From an uncultured Oscillospiraceae bacterium (lineage in GTDB: Bacteria > Bacillota > Clostridia > Oscillospirales > Oscillospiraceae): 64,000 bases of DNA. Each line of letters opens with the position of its first letter. Position 1 is the first letter of the stretch. The position numbers were made by a program, and so were the translations under genes. The stretch covers positions 1 through 64,000 of the forward strand of contig CAKTOB010000004.1 in NCBI GenBank assembly GCA_934589525.1, written 5' to 3'. Under the pieces are notes generated by a model. It was not told the DNA's origin. It saw only the letters and a program-made list of their open reading frames with translations, and searched no databases. Of the stretch, positions 49,674-59,486 are shown piece by piece.

Positions 49674-52136
49674 TTATTCCTCCGCGGCATATCTTTGCAG
49701 CTGGCGGAAGGTTGCATTGGGGTGGCGGGAGAACTCTGCAATACTACAGCTTCCAACGTTTTTTCCATCCCGGAATACTTGAATTTTCCCATCGTCAAAC
49801 AGGACCTTTGTGCTGCCCAGCTCAAAGCCGCCCTGGGCGCTTTCGCTGCGTTCCAGGGCCAGTCCGGTGCGGCGTTTCAGTTCCGTATAGAAGCGGTATT
49901 CTTCCTCGGAGCGCAGGAGCAGCTCGGGAACGACCTGGGCGTTTTCCAGAAGGAACAGGTTGGTAAACGCCCGGACGAAGCCGGATTCTTTGGGGAGGAT
50001 CGGCTTTTTCAGCGGGAGCCATTCCCGGATCTGGTAACGGTAGTATAGATCCTCCGGGGTGCCGTGGGTCTGGGGGACTTCCCGGATGTTTTTACGCTTC
50101 ACCAGGGCACTGCGCAGAACCTCGCCGTAACAGTGGATACCGGCATCGCCGGAGAAGACCCGGGGGGTCTGGAACAGGGCCACATAGTGAATGGGCAGAT
50201 CCCCTTCCTGGATCAGCGGGGCAGGGATGTAGTAGAATCGTCCCTCGATACAGGCCTTCAGCTGGGCACGGCTTCGCAGGGTGCCGATCAGCACATCCCG
50301 GCGGTGCCAATCCACCTTGGCCAGTCGGGCTTCCATGCCGGTGGGCAGCGTTGCCCGCTCAAATGCGGATTCCGGGGAGTCGGAAATCAGCTCATCCAGC
50401 ATTTCCGTTACCAATGCGGTGGCAGAGGGCAGGAAGGGCAGGGCACCGATGTTCACCTTTTCGATGCTGCGATAGAAGTGGTGCCTGCGGTATTCCTCCT
50501 GATCCTTATATGGGAACAGGACGTAAGCACCGAACATGGTGCGCTCATAGGGGGATGCCTCATTCTGGTAAACGATGGAATCCCGGTAGCGATGCATGGT
50601 GTTGATATCCTCTTCCTGGGGGCCGGGGGTCCCATAGAGCCTCTGGTAGCGGCTCCCTTCCCGGGCAGGGTCCAGCTTGTATTTGGCATCAAAAACATAC
50701 TCGTAGTCGTGCTTTGCCCCCTTCTTTTTCAGGCTGAGCACGCTGTCCGGCCTTTGGGGGACCGTTGCGCCGGAAATCTCCCCTGGATTGTAAGTCAGGG
50801 TGATGAGCTCGCCGTTTTCGGGGCTGCGATACCGCACACGGCTGCGCTGCCCCTTGACCAGGGACACGCACAAACCGTTCCCGGCCACCTTGATGATGTC
50901 CTGGGAAAGAAGCTGGTAGCGCTGCTTCATCAGGCTGTTCAGCTTGATGAAGCACCAGCATTCGTAGAGCACCGCCAGGTCCTTCACCGAGATCTCAAAT
51001 ACACTGCCGGTGACGGACAGCCCGTGCTGCAGCAGCAGATAACAGCGATACAGCTCCCGATAGCCGGGAGCCATGCCGAAAACCAGAGACATGCCGGAAT
51101 CGGCCGGGGCCCCTTCCACCTCCCGGAGAAAACCGGTGTTGTATCGGCGCCGGATGCCCCGGATCATGGTGTCGAGTTGGTCCGCCACGGCATCGTCTCC
51201 TTCCCGACCCAGGGCTTCATACCGTTTTCGGAAATGCTCCAAACGCTTTACGGTGCTTTGGAGCATATATTTGGTCAGACGGTTTTCTTTGGTGTCATAA
51301 GTGACGTACTTTTTGACGGCAAGGGCCTTGTCCACCAAAATCCGGTTCCCGGAGCGCAGGGCATGGTCCGGATGCTTTTCGATCCACCGCAGGGTTTTCC
51401 TGTCTGTCCGCCGGATTTTGTGGCCGGGCAAAAGGGTGTGCTCTGTCTGCAAAATATGGTGGGGTTTTGCCAGCACCGTATCCATTGCGGCCAGAAATTC
51501 CCCGTAAATCTTCCGGATAATGGCAAAAAACTCCACAGGCGATGGCTGCCCTGTGGAAGCGATACCAAAAGAATCGTAGGTCTTTTTCAGGAAGTCAAAC
51601 ACCAGATTATAGACCTCTGCCGTCACATCCGCCACGATGGCCCTGTAGTCATCCTTGTAGCCGATTTTGGAGGGAAACACCTCAATGGTCAGCTTCAGAT
51701 AGTTCTTCCCGTCTACCCGGATGAGGAAATCGGACATGCCGATTTCATTGCCGAAATGGATCACGCCGGAGCACATTTCCCCTCTGCGGCCCACCGGAGT
51801 GACGTTTTTGCGGATGTTGTAGTTTTCGTGCCAAAATTCCACCTTGTGCCCGTTTTCCGGCTCCAAAAGGATCTCATAGTGCTGCTGCTCAAAGAACAGG
51901 GGCTGCATGCGGTACTGGCCCCAGGCAGCCCGGCCCAAGCGCTGCAAGGACACCGTTTCCGTGTCCCCGGCAAGCCTGAGCTCAAAGGGATCGTCACAGG
52001 AGATGCGGAGCGTGGCCTCCTTTTCCCGGAAAATGACCCCCGGAAAAGCAGGATGGGAGGCCGGCCCCTTGACGGTCACGGTCAAAAGCTCCGTCTGCAA
52101 ATAGACCAGTTCCTCTGCCACCGTATTTTCATCCAT
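49674..52136 (-). CDS. DUF2357 / PD-(D/E)XK nuclease, McrC-like partner
   Basis: An 820-residue protein. The N-terminal half, with VGRRGEMCSGVIHFGNEIGM and strand-rich surroundings, matches DUF2357. The nuclease signature lies near residue 482 in YEYVFDAKYKLD (Asp-x-Lys), with upstream acidic residues in the same domain, as in the PDDEXK_7 family. It follows the McrB-like gene by 34 bp on the same strand. By analogy to McrBC it would be the DNA-cleaving subunit driven by the AAA ATPase against modified or foreign DNA. The start follows AGAGAGGGGGGCTGACCC. Confidence 0.85.
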   Translation of the reverse strand: MDENTVAEELVYLQTELLTVTVKGPASHPAFPGVIFREKEATLRISCDDPFELRLAGDTETVSLQRLGRAAWGQYRMQPLFFEQQHYEILLEPENGHKVEFWHENYNIRKNVTPVGRRGEMCSGVIHFGNEIGMSDFLIRVDGKNYLKLTIEVFPSKIGYKDDYRAIVADVTAEVYNLVFDFLKKTYDSFGIASTGQPSPVEFFAIIRKIYGEFLAAMDTVLAKPHHILQTEHTLLPGHKIRRTDRKTLRWIEKHPDHALRSGNRILVDKALAVKKYVTYDTKENRLTKYMLQSTVKRLEHFRKRYEALGREGDDAVADQLDTMIRGIRRRYNTGFLREVEGAPADSGMSLVFGMAPGYRELYRCYLLLQHGLSVTGSVFEISVKDLAVLYECWCFIKLNSLMKQRYQLLSQDIIKVAGNGLCVSLVKGQRSRVRYRSPENGELITLTYNPGEISGATVPQRPDSVLSLKKKGAKHDYEYVFDAKYKLDPAREGSRYQRLYGTPGPQEEDINTMHRYRDSIVYQNEASPYERTMFGAYVLFPYKDQEEYRRHHFYRSIEKVNIGALPFLPSATALVTEMLDELISDSPESAFERATLPTGMEARLAKVDWHRRDVLIGTLRSRAQLKACIEGRFYYIPAPLIQEGDLPIHYVALFQTPRVFSGDAGIHCYGEVLRSALVKRKNIREVPQTHGTPEDLYYRYQIREWLPLKKPILPKESGFVRAFTNLFLLENAQVVPELLLRSEEEYRFYTELKRRTGLALERSESAQGGFELGSTKVLFDDGKIQVFRDGKNVGSCSIAEFSRHPNATFRQLQRYAAEE

Positions 52137-52170
52137 GGGTCAGCCCCCCTCTCTCGTTTTATGATTCAAA

Positions 52171-53268
52171 TTACAACCAGTAGGAGGTAAATCCGTCCTC
52201 TTCAAATCTGCGCACCATCAGCGCCAGCTTCCCGGCGCTTTTGGGATAGCGGCAGGGGAGCGCTTCATCTTGCATGACCTTGCGCATTTTTTCGGAATCG
52301 CTGTCGCCGTTTTTCTGTTCGTGGTCAGAGGCGCAGATGGCAAACAGCCCGCAGAGCATATCCCGCACAGAAGCGGAGCTGCCCTGGAGCCGGGGCAGGA
52401 TCTTCTGCATGATCGCGTTGTCCATGGCCTGGTCGTGGGGCAGGAGGCCGCCTTCGGCTTTGTTGTTTAGCAGATAGAAAACGATCTCGTCCCGGACACG
52501 GTAGCCCACATGGGCGTTGGCGTTCAAAAGAATTTGGTTGATTTTCTGAAGCTCCGCGCAGATCTCCATGACATACTGCTGCTCCTGGGCGCAGTCGGCA
52601 ATCAGATTCAGATACTCCGTTCGCAGAAAGCTGTTGGGAAGCAGCAGCTTTTCCGGCTCCGCACCGGCAGATTCAAAACTGGGGATCAGATCCACAAAGC
52701 CAAATTCGATGGTATTGGCCCGATCCAAGATCTTCTTGCTGAAAGGGAAGGTGGTTTCGTCCATGTTCACGGTGCCCACAATGTAGAGATTATCCGGAAT
52801 GCCTTTTTCATACTGGGCGATTTTCTCCGTGGTGATGGTTCCGTCATCCCGCTTTTCCCGGGTCTCCAGCACGGACAGGAAGTCGCTGAGGTAGTACTCC
52901 ACCCGGGCCAGATTCATTTCGTCCAAACAGAGAAACACCGGCTTGTTGGGCTTTGCGTAAGCCGTCTCAAAGCATGCGCACACAGGCCCCTTGATAAAGT
53001 TTCCGCTCAAATCGAAATGCCCGAACAGATCACTGCCGTCACTCCAATCCGGCCGAACCGGAACCAGCGTATATTCCGCCCCGATGGCCTCCGCAAACAG
53101 CCGAACCAGCCGGGTCTTTCCCGTGCCGGACACCCCCGCAAGGATCACAAAGGGCTTGCTTTTCAGGCTGAGAAAGAAATTCTCAATCAGTTCCTCCCTG
53201 TAGCAGAACCCTCTGGCGGCGATATACTCCTTGATCTGCTTCATTGCGCCCTTAGTAGATACAGGCAT
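52171..53268 (-). CDS. McrB-like AAA ATPase
   Basis: A 365-residue AAA+ ATPase. Walker A GVSGTGKT at 45-52, Walker B VFLCLDEMN at 111-119, and the McrB-type sensor GTVNMDETTF near 165. It lacks the long N-terminal DNA-recognition domain of classic McrB, so target recognition may lie in the partner. The start at 53268 follows GGAGGAGAAAGAA; upstream codons in frame are less well supported. With the DUF2357 nuclease it forms a two-gene McrBC-like defence unit behind a promoter at 53398-53427. Confidence 0.88.
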   Translation of the reverse strand: MPVSTKGAMKQIKEYIAARGFCYREELIENFFLSLKSKPFVILAGVSGTGKTRLVRLFAEAIGAEYTLVPVRPDWSDGSDLFGHFDLSGNFIKGPVCACFETAYAKPNKPVFLCLDEMNLARVEYYLSDFLSVLETREKRDDGTITTEKIAQYEKGIPDNLYIVGTVNMDETTFPFSKKILDRANTIEFGFVDLIPSFESAGAEPEKLLLPNSFLRTEYLNLIADCAQEQQYVMEICAELQKINQILLNANAHVGYRVRDEIVFYLLNNKAEGGLLPHDQAMDNAIMQKILPRLQGSSASVRDMLCGLFAICASDHEQKNGDSDSEKMRKVMQDEALPCRYPKSAGKLALMVRRFEEDGFTSYWL

Positions 53269-53397
53269 TTCTTTCTCCTCCGCTTTCTCCGGCAGAAATT
53301 CCGGAACCCGCACCCAAAAGTGTGGGAATTTCCGCCGGAATGATGTTTCAAAAGTTTTTTTTCAGCAGCCCTTTGCTTCTGCTGGAAAGATGAGTAT

Positions 53398-53427
53398 AGT
53401 ATATCATTTTATACTGTGTATTTACAA
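53398..53427 (-). promoter_or_regulatory. Promoter of the McrBC-like operon
   Basis: TTGTAA at 53427-53422, an 18-bp spacer and TATACT at 53403-53398. The leader to the start codon is about 125 bp. Confidence 0.55.
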
Positions 53428-53488
53428 CTGTTTTTCGAATTTTGTAGAATTTGCGCGGACTTTATTTTATCCGCACTCCTTTCCGCTT

Positions 53489-53690
53489 TTGCCGCTCTCC
53501 TCTTTCCCATCTTCCCATACATAATTCCCCTTTTCCTGCAAATACTTCTACGGAAGAAACCGCGAAGGACGGGTATAAAGGAGAAAGCATTATGAAAGCA
53601 ACAGGCATTGTACGCCGTGTAGACGACCTGGGGAGGATCGTGATCCCCAAGGAGATCAGACGGACCCTGAGGATCCGGGAGGGTGACCCG
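53489..53690 (+). repeat. Direct repeat with abrB start, left copy
   Basis: CCCATCTTCCCATACATAAT, CCTGCAAATACTTCTACGGA, AGAAACCGC, then the abrB-like start and GATCAGACGGACCCTGAGGA. A decayed copy in the same orientation lies at 63245-63385, so the two bracket the whole type I restriction operon. Confidence 0.6.
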
Positions 53691-53768
53691 TTGCAGGCAT
53701 CATTGACACGGTGGGAAACATACTGCTTTTCTATGTTGGATTTGGCTAAAAGACGGGGGTGGAAATAG
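53592..53768 (+). pseudogene. Truncated AbrB/SpoVT-type transcription factor
   Basis: A 58-codon frame. Its first 34 residues (MKATGIVRRVDDLGRIVIPK, then EIRRTLRIREGDPL) are a perfect AbrB/SpoVT swapped-hairpin N-terminus. The sequence then loses the family pattern. One base out of frame, GIIDTVGNILLF follows, resembling the expected second half (strand-loop-strand), so a frameshift is likely. A good site AAAGGAGAAAGCATT precedes the ATG, so a short peptide may still be made. It is probably a remnant. Confidence 0.6.
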
Positions 53769-53823
53769 TACATATCAACGGAAACGGCGACTGTCGGCAT
53801 CCGGGAGGAATGAATCATGTAAA

Positions 53824-53864
53824 CGGACGGCCCGAACCCATTGCATTGCAATAGATTCGGGCCG
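53824..53864. terminator. Hairpin between the abrB remnant and hsdR
   Basis: GACGGCCCGAA and TTCGGGCCGTC pair; the loop itself contains TTGCATTGCAA. It is symmetric and could terminate either strand, though T-runs are weak. Confidence 0.55.
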
Positions 53865-53958
53865 TCCTCTCTGTGTCAGCAAGGGCAACACATGTTGCCT
53901 TATTCTATACCAAATGCTTCGGGACGCCAGATGCCGAGTTTGTAATTTGTAAATACAT

Positions 53959-56900
53959 TTACGCCGCAGCGTTCGCATTGACCCTCTCAATCACCTGTCG
54001 AATGCCTGCCCATACGGACAGGTCTGTGAACACTTCCACGATGCTGCCGTAGTCGGTAAACGGTGCTTCCTGCAAAACGGACAGGTCTTTCATCATGCCG
54101 TTATGGACGATGTACTCCACGATCTGATTCACAAAGTAAATCTGCCTGCTATCAAGGGTCGCATCATTTAAGTACTGTGCAAAGGCTTCTTTGGCAGCGT
54201 TCATGTCAAGCCCGACAATTTCCCGCACGAACTCGCCCAGCGGTTTCTGGCCGTACGCAGTCTCATAATCCTGTTTCGTACCGACTTCGCTCCAGAGTGC
54301 TTTCTCCAATGCCTGTACATCCTCCGCAGTCAACGGAATATTCCCCTTTAGCTTGGCAATGACGGCATCATCCATGTGCTGACGTATGTAGAACTCCGCC
54401 TTGGCCTTGTAGTTCTTCAGATCGTCGTTCTCCAACTCCGATTCTTTCCAGTCTACAGACAGGATTTCGTCATCAAAATTCGTATCGTAGAGTACCTTGC
54501 TGACCGGAATATACTTGATGAGGTCACGCAGGTTCTCCCGGATATGCTCAAATTCGCAGATTCCGGCAGTTTCCACATAATCTGTGTGCAGGATTTTGTC
54601 AATCAACTCAGCCTGCACCATGATCTCCGGGATATTCGCCACAGATGCGATGGCAGAAACCTTTTTAAACAGATCACTCCGCGCCTTGCCGTACTTCTTT
54701 CCCGCCAGGTACGCAAGTTCGATACCGTATAGCAGCGCGTCGAACCGCAGTGCCTTGGCATCATCCTCATCCGGTGTAATAAGCGGCGCAAGCTCTTGCC
54801 CCATAATTAAGGTATCCTCATAGGTCAGGGCGTTGTAGCTGTCCGGTTCGGCATATCGCTCTACATATTTCAAATGCTGGCGGACAGCAAAGTTCTCTTT
54901 GTTCAGCTCCCGCACCTTGCGCACCATGTCCTCCACCAGCGTCTTGCGGAAGGCGATCAGCTCTGTCGTCTGATACGCCAGATCCTGCAATTTGAAGGCA
55001 ATTTGAGCTTTCAGATGGAAGATCGCGCCTTGCAGGGCAATCATATTGGCAGTAGCTCTGCCCTTGTTCATGCGGAAGAACTCAAAGTTGCCGCAGAAGT
55101 CGAAAATATAGAACTTGATCTTATCCTTACCATCCAGCAGCCCCGGACACAGACGGGTACCGCGTCCGATCATCTGCCAGAATTTTGCCTTGCTCATGAC
55201 CTTTTTAAAGAACACCAGATTCAGCACCTCCGGCACGTCAATGCCGGTGTCCAGCATATCCACGGAAATAGCGATTTGAGGCATTTTCTTCGGGTCGGAA
55301 AAGTCGTCAATGGCACTTTGCGCATAGGTCATGTAATTGTCGATGACCTTGGCAAAGCAGGGAAGATGTGGGTATTCCTGATTGAAAACCCCGAGGATTT
55401 TCTCTGCATGGGTGTGATTTTTCGCAAAAATGATGGTTTTGCCAAGCTTGCTGCCGTAGTCGATGGTCAGGCCGTGGGTCATCAGCGTGTTCAGCACCTG
55501 TCGGATGGTGTCTTCATTGAAAATCCATTCGTTCAGTGCTGAGGACGCAATGCGCTCCGGTAATTCTCCGTTTTCGTCCTCAAAGGTGTCCTCATAGATT
55601 TGCTTGTCCTCGTCGGAAAGCTCATCGTAGACAATACCCTGCTCAATAAATTTCAGCTTCGTCTCTACCGATAGGAAATCCACCAGATACCCGTCCTTCA
55701 CCGCCTGTGCCAACTCATAGCCGTAGGTCGGCACGCCGTTTTCCAGCTCAAAGATCTCGTAGGTATTCTTGTCGATCTCGTCCTTGGGGGTGGCCGTCAG
55801 TCCCACCAGCGGCGCATCGAAATAGTTGAAAATATCCCGGTATTTGTTATACACCGAGCGGTGGGCTTCGTCGCAGATCACCAGGTCAAAGTGCCCGCAG
55901 GTAAAGAGCTTGCCTTCTTCATCCTGCACGCTGTCAATGACATTGTACATGGTCTGATAGGTAGAAAAGACGCAGTGTGCGGTGTTGTTGTCTCTCTCTT
56001 CGCAGAGGTTGGTGACGGAGAGATCGGGCAGCAGATTCCCGAAATTGCGCTTTGCCTGGGTGACCAGACTGTTGCGGTCAGCAAGAAACAGAATATTTTT
56101 CACCCAGCCGTGCTGAAGCAGCACGTCGCACAGGGCAATGACCGTCCTCGTCTTGCCGGAGCCGGTAGCCATGACCAGCAGTGCCTTGCGGCGATTCCGG
56201 GCAAAGGCATCGCAGACGGCCTTGATCGCGCCCTCCTGATAGTAGCGTCCGGCAATCTCATGGTCCACCATGATATTTTTGAGACTCGTCCGCATACTCT
56301 GGAGATTGAAGATCTTCTCCAGATCGCGCTTGGAGTAAATGGCTGCACATTTCCGCTCAGGATACAGATTATCCGTAATGCGGGTTTCAAAGCCATTGGT
56401 CAGGAAGATGACCGGGCGGCGGTGGTGCTTTTTCTCCAACAGGTCGGCGTAGAGCTTTGCCTGCTGGCGGCCTTTGGCCACATCTGTGCAGGTGCGTTTG
56501 GCTTCAATCACTGCCAACGGGCGGCCGTCGTCACCGTAGAGCACATAGTCCGCATAGCCTACCTCGGACTTGTTGGGCATACCGGGTAGTTCAACTTCAT
56601 TCAGCCAGTCCTTGCCCTCCGTCCAGCCTGCGTCTTCCAGCATGGTGTCGATATACAGCTTGCGGGTCTTGTATTCAGACAGGTCGAGGGGTTTCGGCAC
56701 ATAGGTCTGCTGCTGTTCGGCACGGCGGGCGGTGAGTTCCTCTTTCAGCGCAGCGTTCTCTGCCATCAGCGCGGCAAGATCAATGTCGCCTACTCCCTTA
56801 GCAGGGGAGTCCCCTTGCGGAGCGGTGGCGGCGGGCTGCTGCAGCAGACTGCGGTCAAAATGTCCCTCGGTGTAGTTTTCGCCATAGCAGTACGCCACAA

Positions 56901-57258
56901 AATCCAGAAAGACATAGAGATTTTCCAGACACATCACCGCCTGCTCCTCGGTGATTTTCCTGCCGGTGTGGGCGGCATTATTGCCCATGCGGCGGATCAG
57001 ATCCATCCGCCGCCAGATGTCCCCGCCCACAATATCCCGGAAGTCCTCGGCATTCATGAGGCTCACCAGAGAATCCTGATAAGGCATGACCAGCCCTTTG
57101 TCCACGGAGTACATCCACTTCACGGCAAACTCCATCGCCCTGCGGCAGTTCAGCACGCAGGCGGAGGGGTCAATATGTAGAATTCTTTCCGCAGATACCG
57201 CTACGGAGGCGAAGGACTCGAATTGGGGATCGACAGCGAAAATGTCAAAGTTGGTCAT
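53959..57258 (-). CDS. hsdR: Type I restriction endonuclease subunit R
   Basis: A 1099-residue translocase-nuclease. An N-terminal DUF4145-like region (1-140) and a coiled coil (about 163-183) precede the nuclease site (Asp in VGYADYVLYGDD and VIEAKRTC near 250). The helicase core has ATGSGKTRTV near 364, ICDEAHRS near 461 and MIGRGTRLCPGL, and a helical C-terminal domain follows. It is the last gene of the operon and would cut unmodified DNA together with HsdM and HsdS. The length is normal and all motor motifs are intact. Confidence 0.94.
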   Translation of the reverse strand: MTNFDIFAVDPQFESFASVAVSAERILHIDPSACVLNCRRAMEFAVKWMYSVDKGLVMPYQDSLVSLMNAEDFRDIVGGDIWRRMDLIRRMGNNAAHTGRKITEEQAVMCLENLYVFLDFVAYCYGENYTEGHFDRSLLQQPAATAPQGDSPAKGVGDIDLAALMAENAALKEELTARRAEQQQTYVPKPLDLSEYKTRKLYIDTMLEDAGWTEGKDWLNEVELPGMPNKSEVGYADYVLYGDDGRPLAVIEAKRTCTDVAKGRQQAKLYADLLEKKHHRRPVIFLTNGFETRITDNLYPERKCAAIYSKRDLEKIFNLQSMRTSLKNIMVDHEIAGRYYQEGAIKAVCDAFARNRRKALLVMATGSGKTRTVIALCDVLLQHGWVKNILFLADRNSLVTQAKRNFGNLLPDLSVTNLCEERDNNTAHCVFSTYQTMYNVIDSVQDEEGKLFTCGHFDLVICDEAHRSVYNKYRDIFNYFDAPLVGLTATPKDEIDKNTYEIFELENGVPTYGYELAQAVKDGYLVDFLSVETKLKFIEQGIVYDELSDEDKQIYEDTFEDENGELPERIASSALNEWIFNEDTIRQVLNTLMTHGLTIDYGSKLGKTIIFAKNHTHAEKILGVFNQEYPHLPCFAKVIDNYMTYAQSAIDDFSDPKKMPQIAISVDMLDTGIDVPEVLNLVFFKKVMSKAKFWQMIGRGTRLCPGLLDGKDKIKFYIFDFCGNFEFFRMNKGRATANMIALQGAIFHLKAQIAFKLQDLAYQTTELIAFRKTLVEDMVRKVRELNKENFAVRQHLKYVERYAEPDSYNALTYEDTLIMGQELAPLITPDEDDAKALRFDALLYGIELAYLAGKKYGKARSDLFKKVSAIASVANIPEIMVQAELIDKILHTDYVETAGICEFEHIRENLRDLIKYIPVSKVLYDTNFDDEILSVDWKESELENDDLKNYKAKAEFYIRQHMDDAVIAKLKGNIPLTAEDVQALEKALWSEVGTKQDYETAYGQKPLGEFVREIVGLDMNAAKEAFAQYLNDATLDSRQIYFVNQIVEYIVHNGMMKDLSVLQEAPFTDYGSIVEVFTDLSVWAGIRQVIERVNANAAA

Positions 57259-57315
57259 AGTGTGTCACCTTGCCAATCACATTAGACTATCAACAATTTC
57301 AGCTTTTTGACATTC

Positions 57316-58344
57316 TCAAGAACGTCTAATAGCCAGAAGTTGGGTCATTACATAGTCACCGTAAGGAGTTAGTTTCCAGTAGACTTGCTTATCAGTTGTA
57401 CTGCGTTTCTTTTCTCCAGACTTGATTAATCCCAGCGCTCTAAACTGCACTTTAACCACATCAAACGACTCTTGATTTATTCTAAACTGTTTGGGATTTC
57501 TAAGTTTTGAAAACTCAGTTTTGTCTTGCCAAGTGTTATGATTTTCTATATATTTGCTTAGCCCGACTTCGAATGCTAAATCTGTACATTCATCTATCAT
57601 CTGTGGGGCTACGGAGGCAAAAAGTTCGTTCCAGCTATAAGATTCTTCGTCTTCGCACGAAAACGCTTGATAGCTTCGCTTCTCTGTGGCTTCGAAATGA
57701 TATTTAATTTCAACTTGATCATTGCCTTGGGATAGAACTTCAGTACCTGTCGGTGCTCGAGTAGCAATGGTTTTTAACTGTTCTTTCAGACTTTCATTTT
57801 CTCGCTGCAACTTCGCAATTTCTTTTACAGACTCTTCATCTACTCCGCTTCCTGCCCGCACCCATCCATCAGCAGGAAAGTCTTTAATAAGTTTAATCAT
57901 GCTTCGGGAGACAATCGAACCGAGTTGCTCCGGATTTTCCCAATATTTAACTAGTTTTTTCTTTGCGAGCTTCTTGAATGTGTCTAGTTTTTCCTGCTTT
58001 TCGCCATCTTTTTCGCTTTTTCCTAATGGAATATTTCCTGGATTTTTCGGCAAGAATGAAATAATTGGCTTTCCTGTTTTGAGTGCATATTCAAATTCCA
58101 TCTGAGTATAACTGATTCCCTTATCATTGATGCTTCCGTAACGACCACCGATAATGAGCAAATAATAATCACAAGTATCGATTACTCGTTTAATCAATGT
58201 CCATTGATCATCATTAGACGCTGGAAAAAGCTCCATCCCAGCAGGCATGCAGTCTAATTCTAACAATGCCTGCATAACTTCTTTACGTTCTTCTTGCAAA
58301 TCTTCAAACGTAGAACTAACAAATACTTGATAAATCTTATCCAC
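57316..58344 (-). CDS. DUF4062 protein inside the restriction operon
   Basis: A 342-residue protein. The first ~100 residues (YQVFVSSTFEDLQEERKEV; YYLLIIGGRYGSINDKGISY) are a DUF4062 domain, a TIR-like fold found in signalling and defence proteins. A coiled coil (about 172-190) and a C-terminal winged-helix-like domain ending in a Thr/Lys-rich stretch follow. It lies between hsdS and hsdR. Its codons are clearly more AT-rich than those of the flanking chromosome, as for hsdS. A cell-suicide or sensor role is possible; unproven. Confidence 0.87.
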   Translation of the reverse strand: MDKIYQVFVSSTFEDLQEERKEVMQALLELDCMPAGMELFPASNDDQWTLIKRVIDTCDYYLLIIGGRYGSINDKGISYTQMEFEYALKTGKPIISFLPKNPGNIPLGKSEKDGEKQEKLDTFKKLAKKKLVKYWENPEQLGSIVSRSMIKLIKDFPADGWVRAGSGVDEESVKEIAKLQRENESLKEQLKTIATRAPTGTEVLSQGNDQVEIKYHFEATEKRSYQAFSCEDEESYSWNELFASVAPQMIDECTDLAFEVGLSKYIENHNTWQDKTEFSKLRNPKQFRINQESFDVVKVQFRALGLIKSGEKKRSTTDKQVYWKLTPYGDYVMTQLLAIRRS

Positions 58345-58354
58345 AGTTATCTCC

Positions 58355-59461
58355 TTATCCGAAATATTTCTGCATCAAACTATCAAACAACAACTGTGCT
58401 TCGTCCAACGCCTTCTGTATGGCAACTTTTGATTTGTCGGCCTGTTCGACGAAGGCTGCATATTGGTTTTGCAATTCTATTGAAGGCATAATAAGGCGCA
58501 TTGCCTTATAGCCTCCAACATTAAAATGTTGTTGGGCTGCGCCACCAGTTCGCTCACGGATTTGATTCATTCCGTGTGGCATATTTGTAAATGCTGCAAG
58601 AAATATTGAATTGATTTTGCTATTGTCAGGATGAGCGATGATAATATCAACCGCATTATATCCGTCATACTTTTCCGTGGCAACACAGGCTGTTCCTGGA
58701 GCACCAGACCTAACTACAAGAACATCGTTCTTATGAACAACAGACTTCTGATTTTTTTGGTGGCCTTCTTCTGTAAAATAGACCCAATCACTATCTTTCA
58801 CACGCATTTCACCAATATTCAAAGAGCGAAATGCCGGAATGCCTGTATCCGTATAATACTGCGTCGGCTTAATTACCACGCCCACGCATACATCTGCTAC
58901 ATCACCAATAGTGCAACAAGGCCATTTATCAAACTCGGTTTCCGTACCAAACAGTTCGATAAATCGGGCTTTGACAAGCTCGTCCAGCTTTTGAATCTGT
59001 TGCTGTCGAGCGGAAATAATTGACTGGATTTTGTTCAACTCTGAAACGACTTTTTCCTGTTCTGTGATTGGACGTTTCGGAATAAGCATTTTTCGCATAG
59101 CCGCCTGTGTGAGCTTCTGGCGTGTCGCACCATTTACCAATTCTTCTGTATCGTAAAACATCAAGGAATAACAAAGGTAATCTACATCCATGTTGGCCAT
59201 TGGCTTCAGAACATGGGCGTGATTATTTACCCAGCATTTTCCAGAAACCCGATAGGCAATTGGGCGTGTTTTTGAACCGAAGTTTCCACCATCTTCTGCC
59301 AACAAAACCAGCTCATCGTCAAAAATATACTCGGCTACATAGTCCTGAATCCCATTTGCACCATAATATGGATAAGGGCCACTTCGCCTTTCTGAGGCTG
59401 TTATCGGAATTCGTCTTGAATCCAAAATATCGCAGCATTCTTCAATCGTAATGTATTCCAT
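58355..59461 (-). CDS. hsdS: Type I restriction-modification specificity subunit S
   Basis: A 368-residue protein with two target-recognition domains. The first ends near 130 (KMLIPKRPITEQEKVVSELN) followed by a central helical spacer; the second runs from about 175 (WPCCTIGDVADVCVGVVIKP) to MRLIMPSIELQNQYAAFVEQ, followed by the C-terminal helix. So both half-sites of a bipartite DNA target are set by this one gene. It is AT-rich, as is usual for exchanged specificity genes. The target sequence cannot be predicted here. Confidence 0.93.
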   Translation of the reverse strand: MEYITIEECCDILDSRRIPITASERRSGPYPYYGANGIQDYVAEYIFDDELVLLAEDGGNFGSKTRPIAYRVSGKCWVNNHAHVLKPMANMDVDYLCYSLMFYDTEELVNGATRQKLTQAAMRKMLIPKRPITEQEKVVSELNKIQSIISARQQQIQKLDELVKARFIELFGTETEFDKWPCCTIGDVADVCVGVVIKPTQYYTDTGIPAFRSLNIGEMRVKDSDWVYFTEEGHQKNQKSVVHKNDVLVVRSGAPGTACVATEKYDGYNAVDIIIAHPDNSKINSIFLAAFTNMPHGMNQIRERTGGAAQQHFNVGGYKAMRLIMPSIELQNQYAAFVEQADKSKVAIQKALDEAQLLFDSLMQKYFG

Positions 59462-59486
59462 TCTTCATCCCCACAAATCCGAATTG

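Noticed and set aside
50064..52190. 708-codon open frame antisense to the DUF2357 gene
   Set aside because: Shadow frame with biased composition; the minus-strand protein has DUF2357 and nuclease features.
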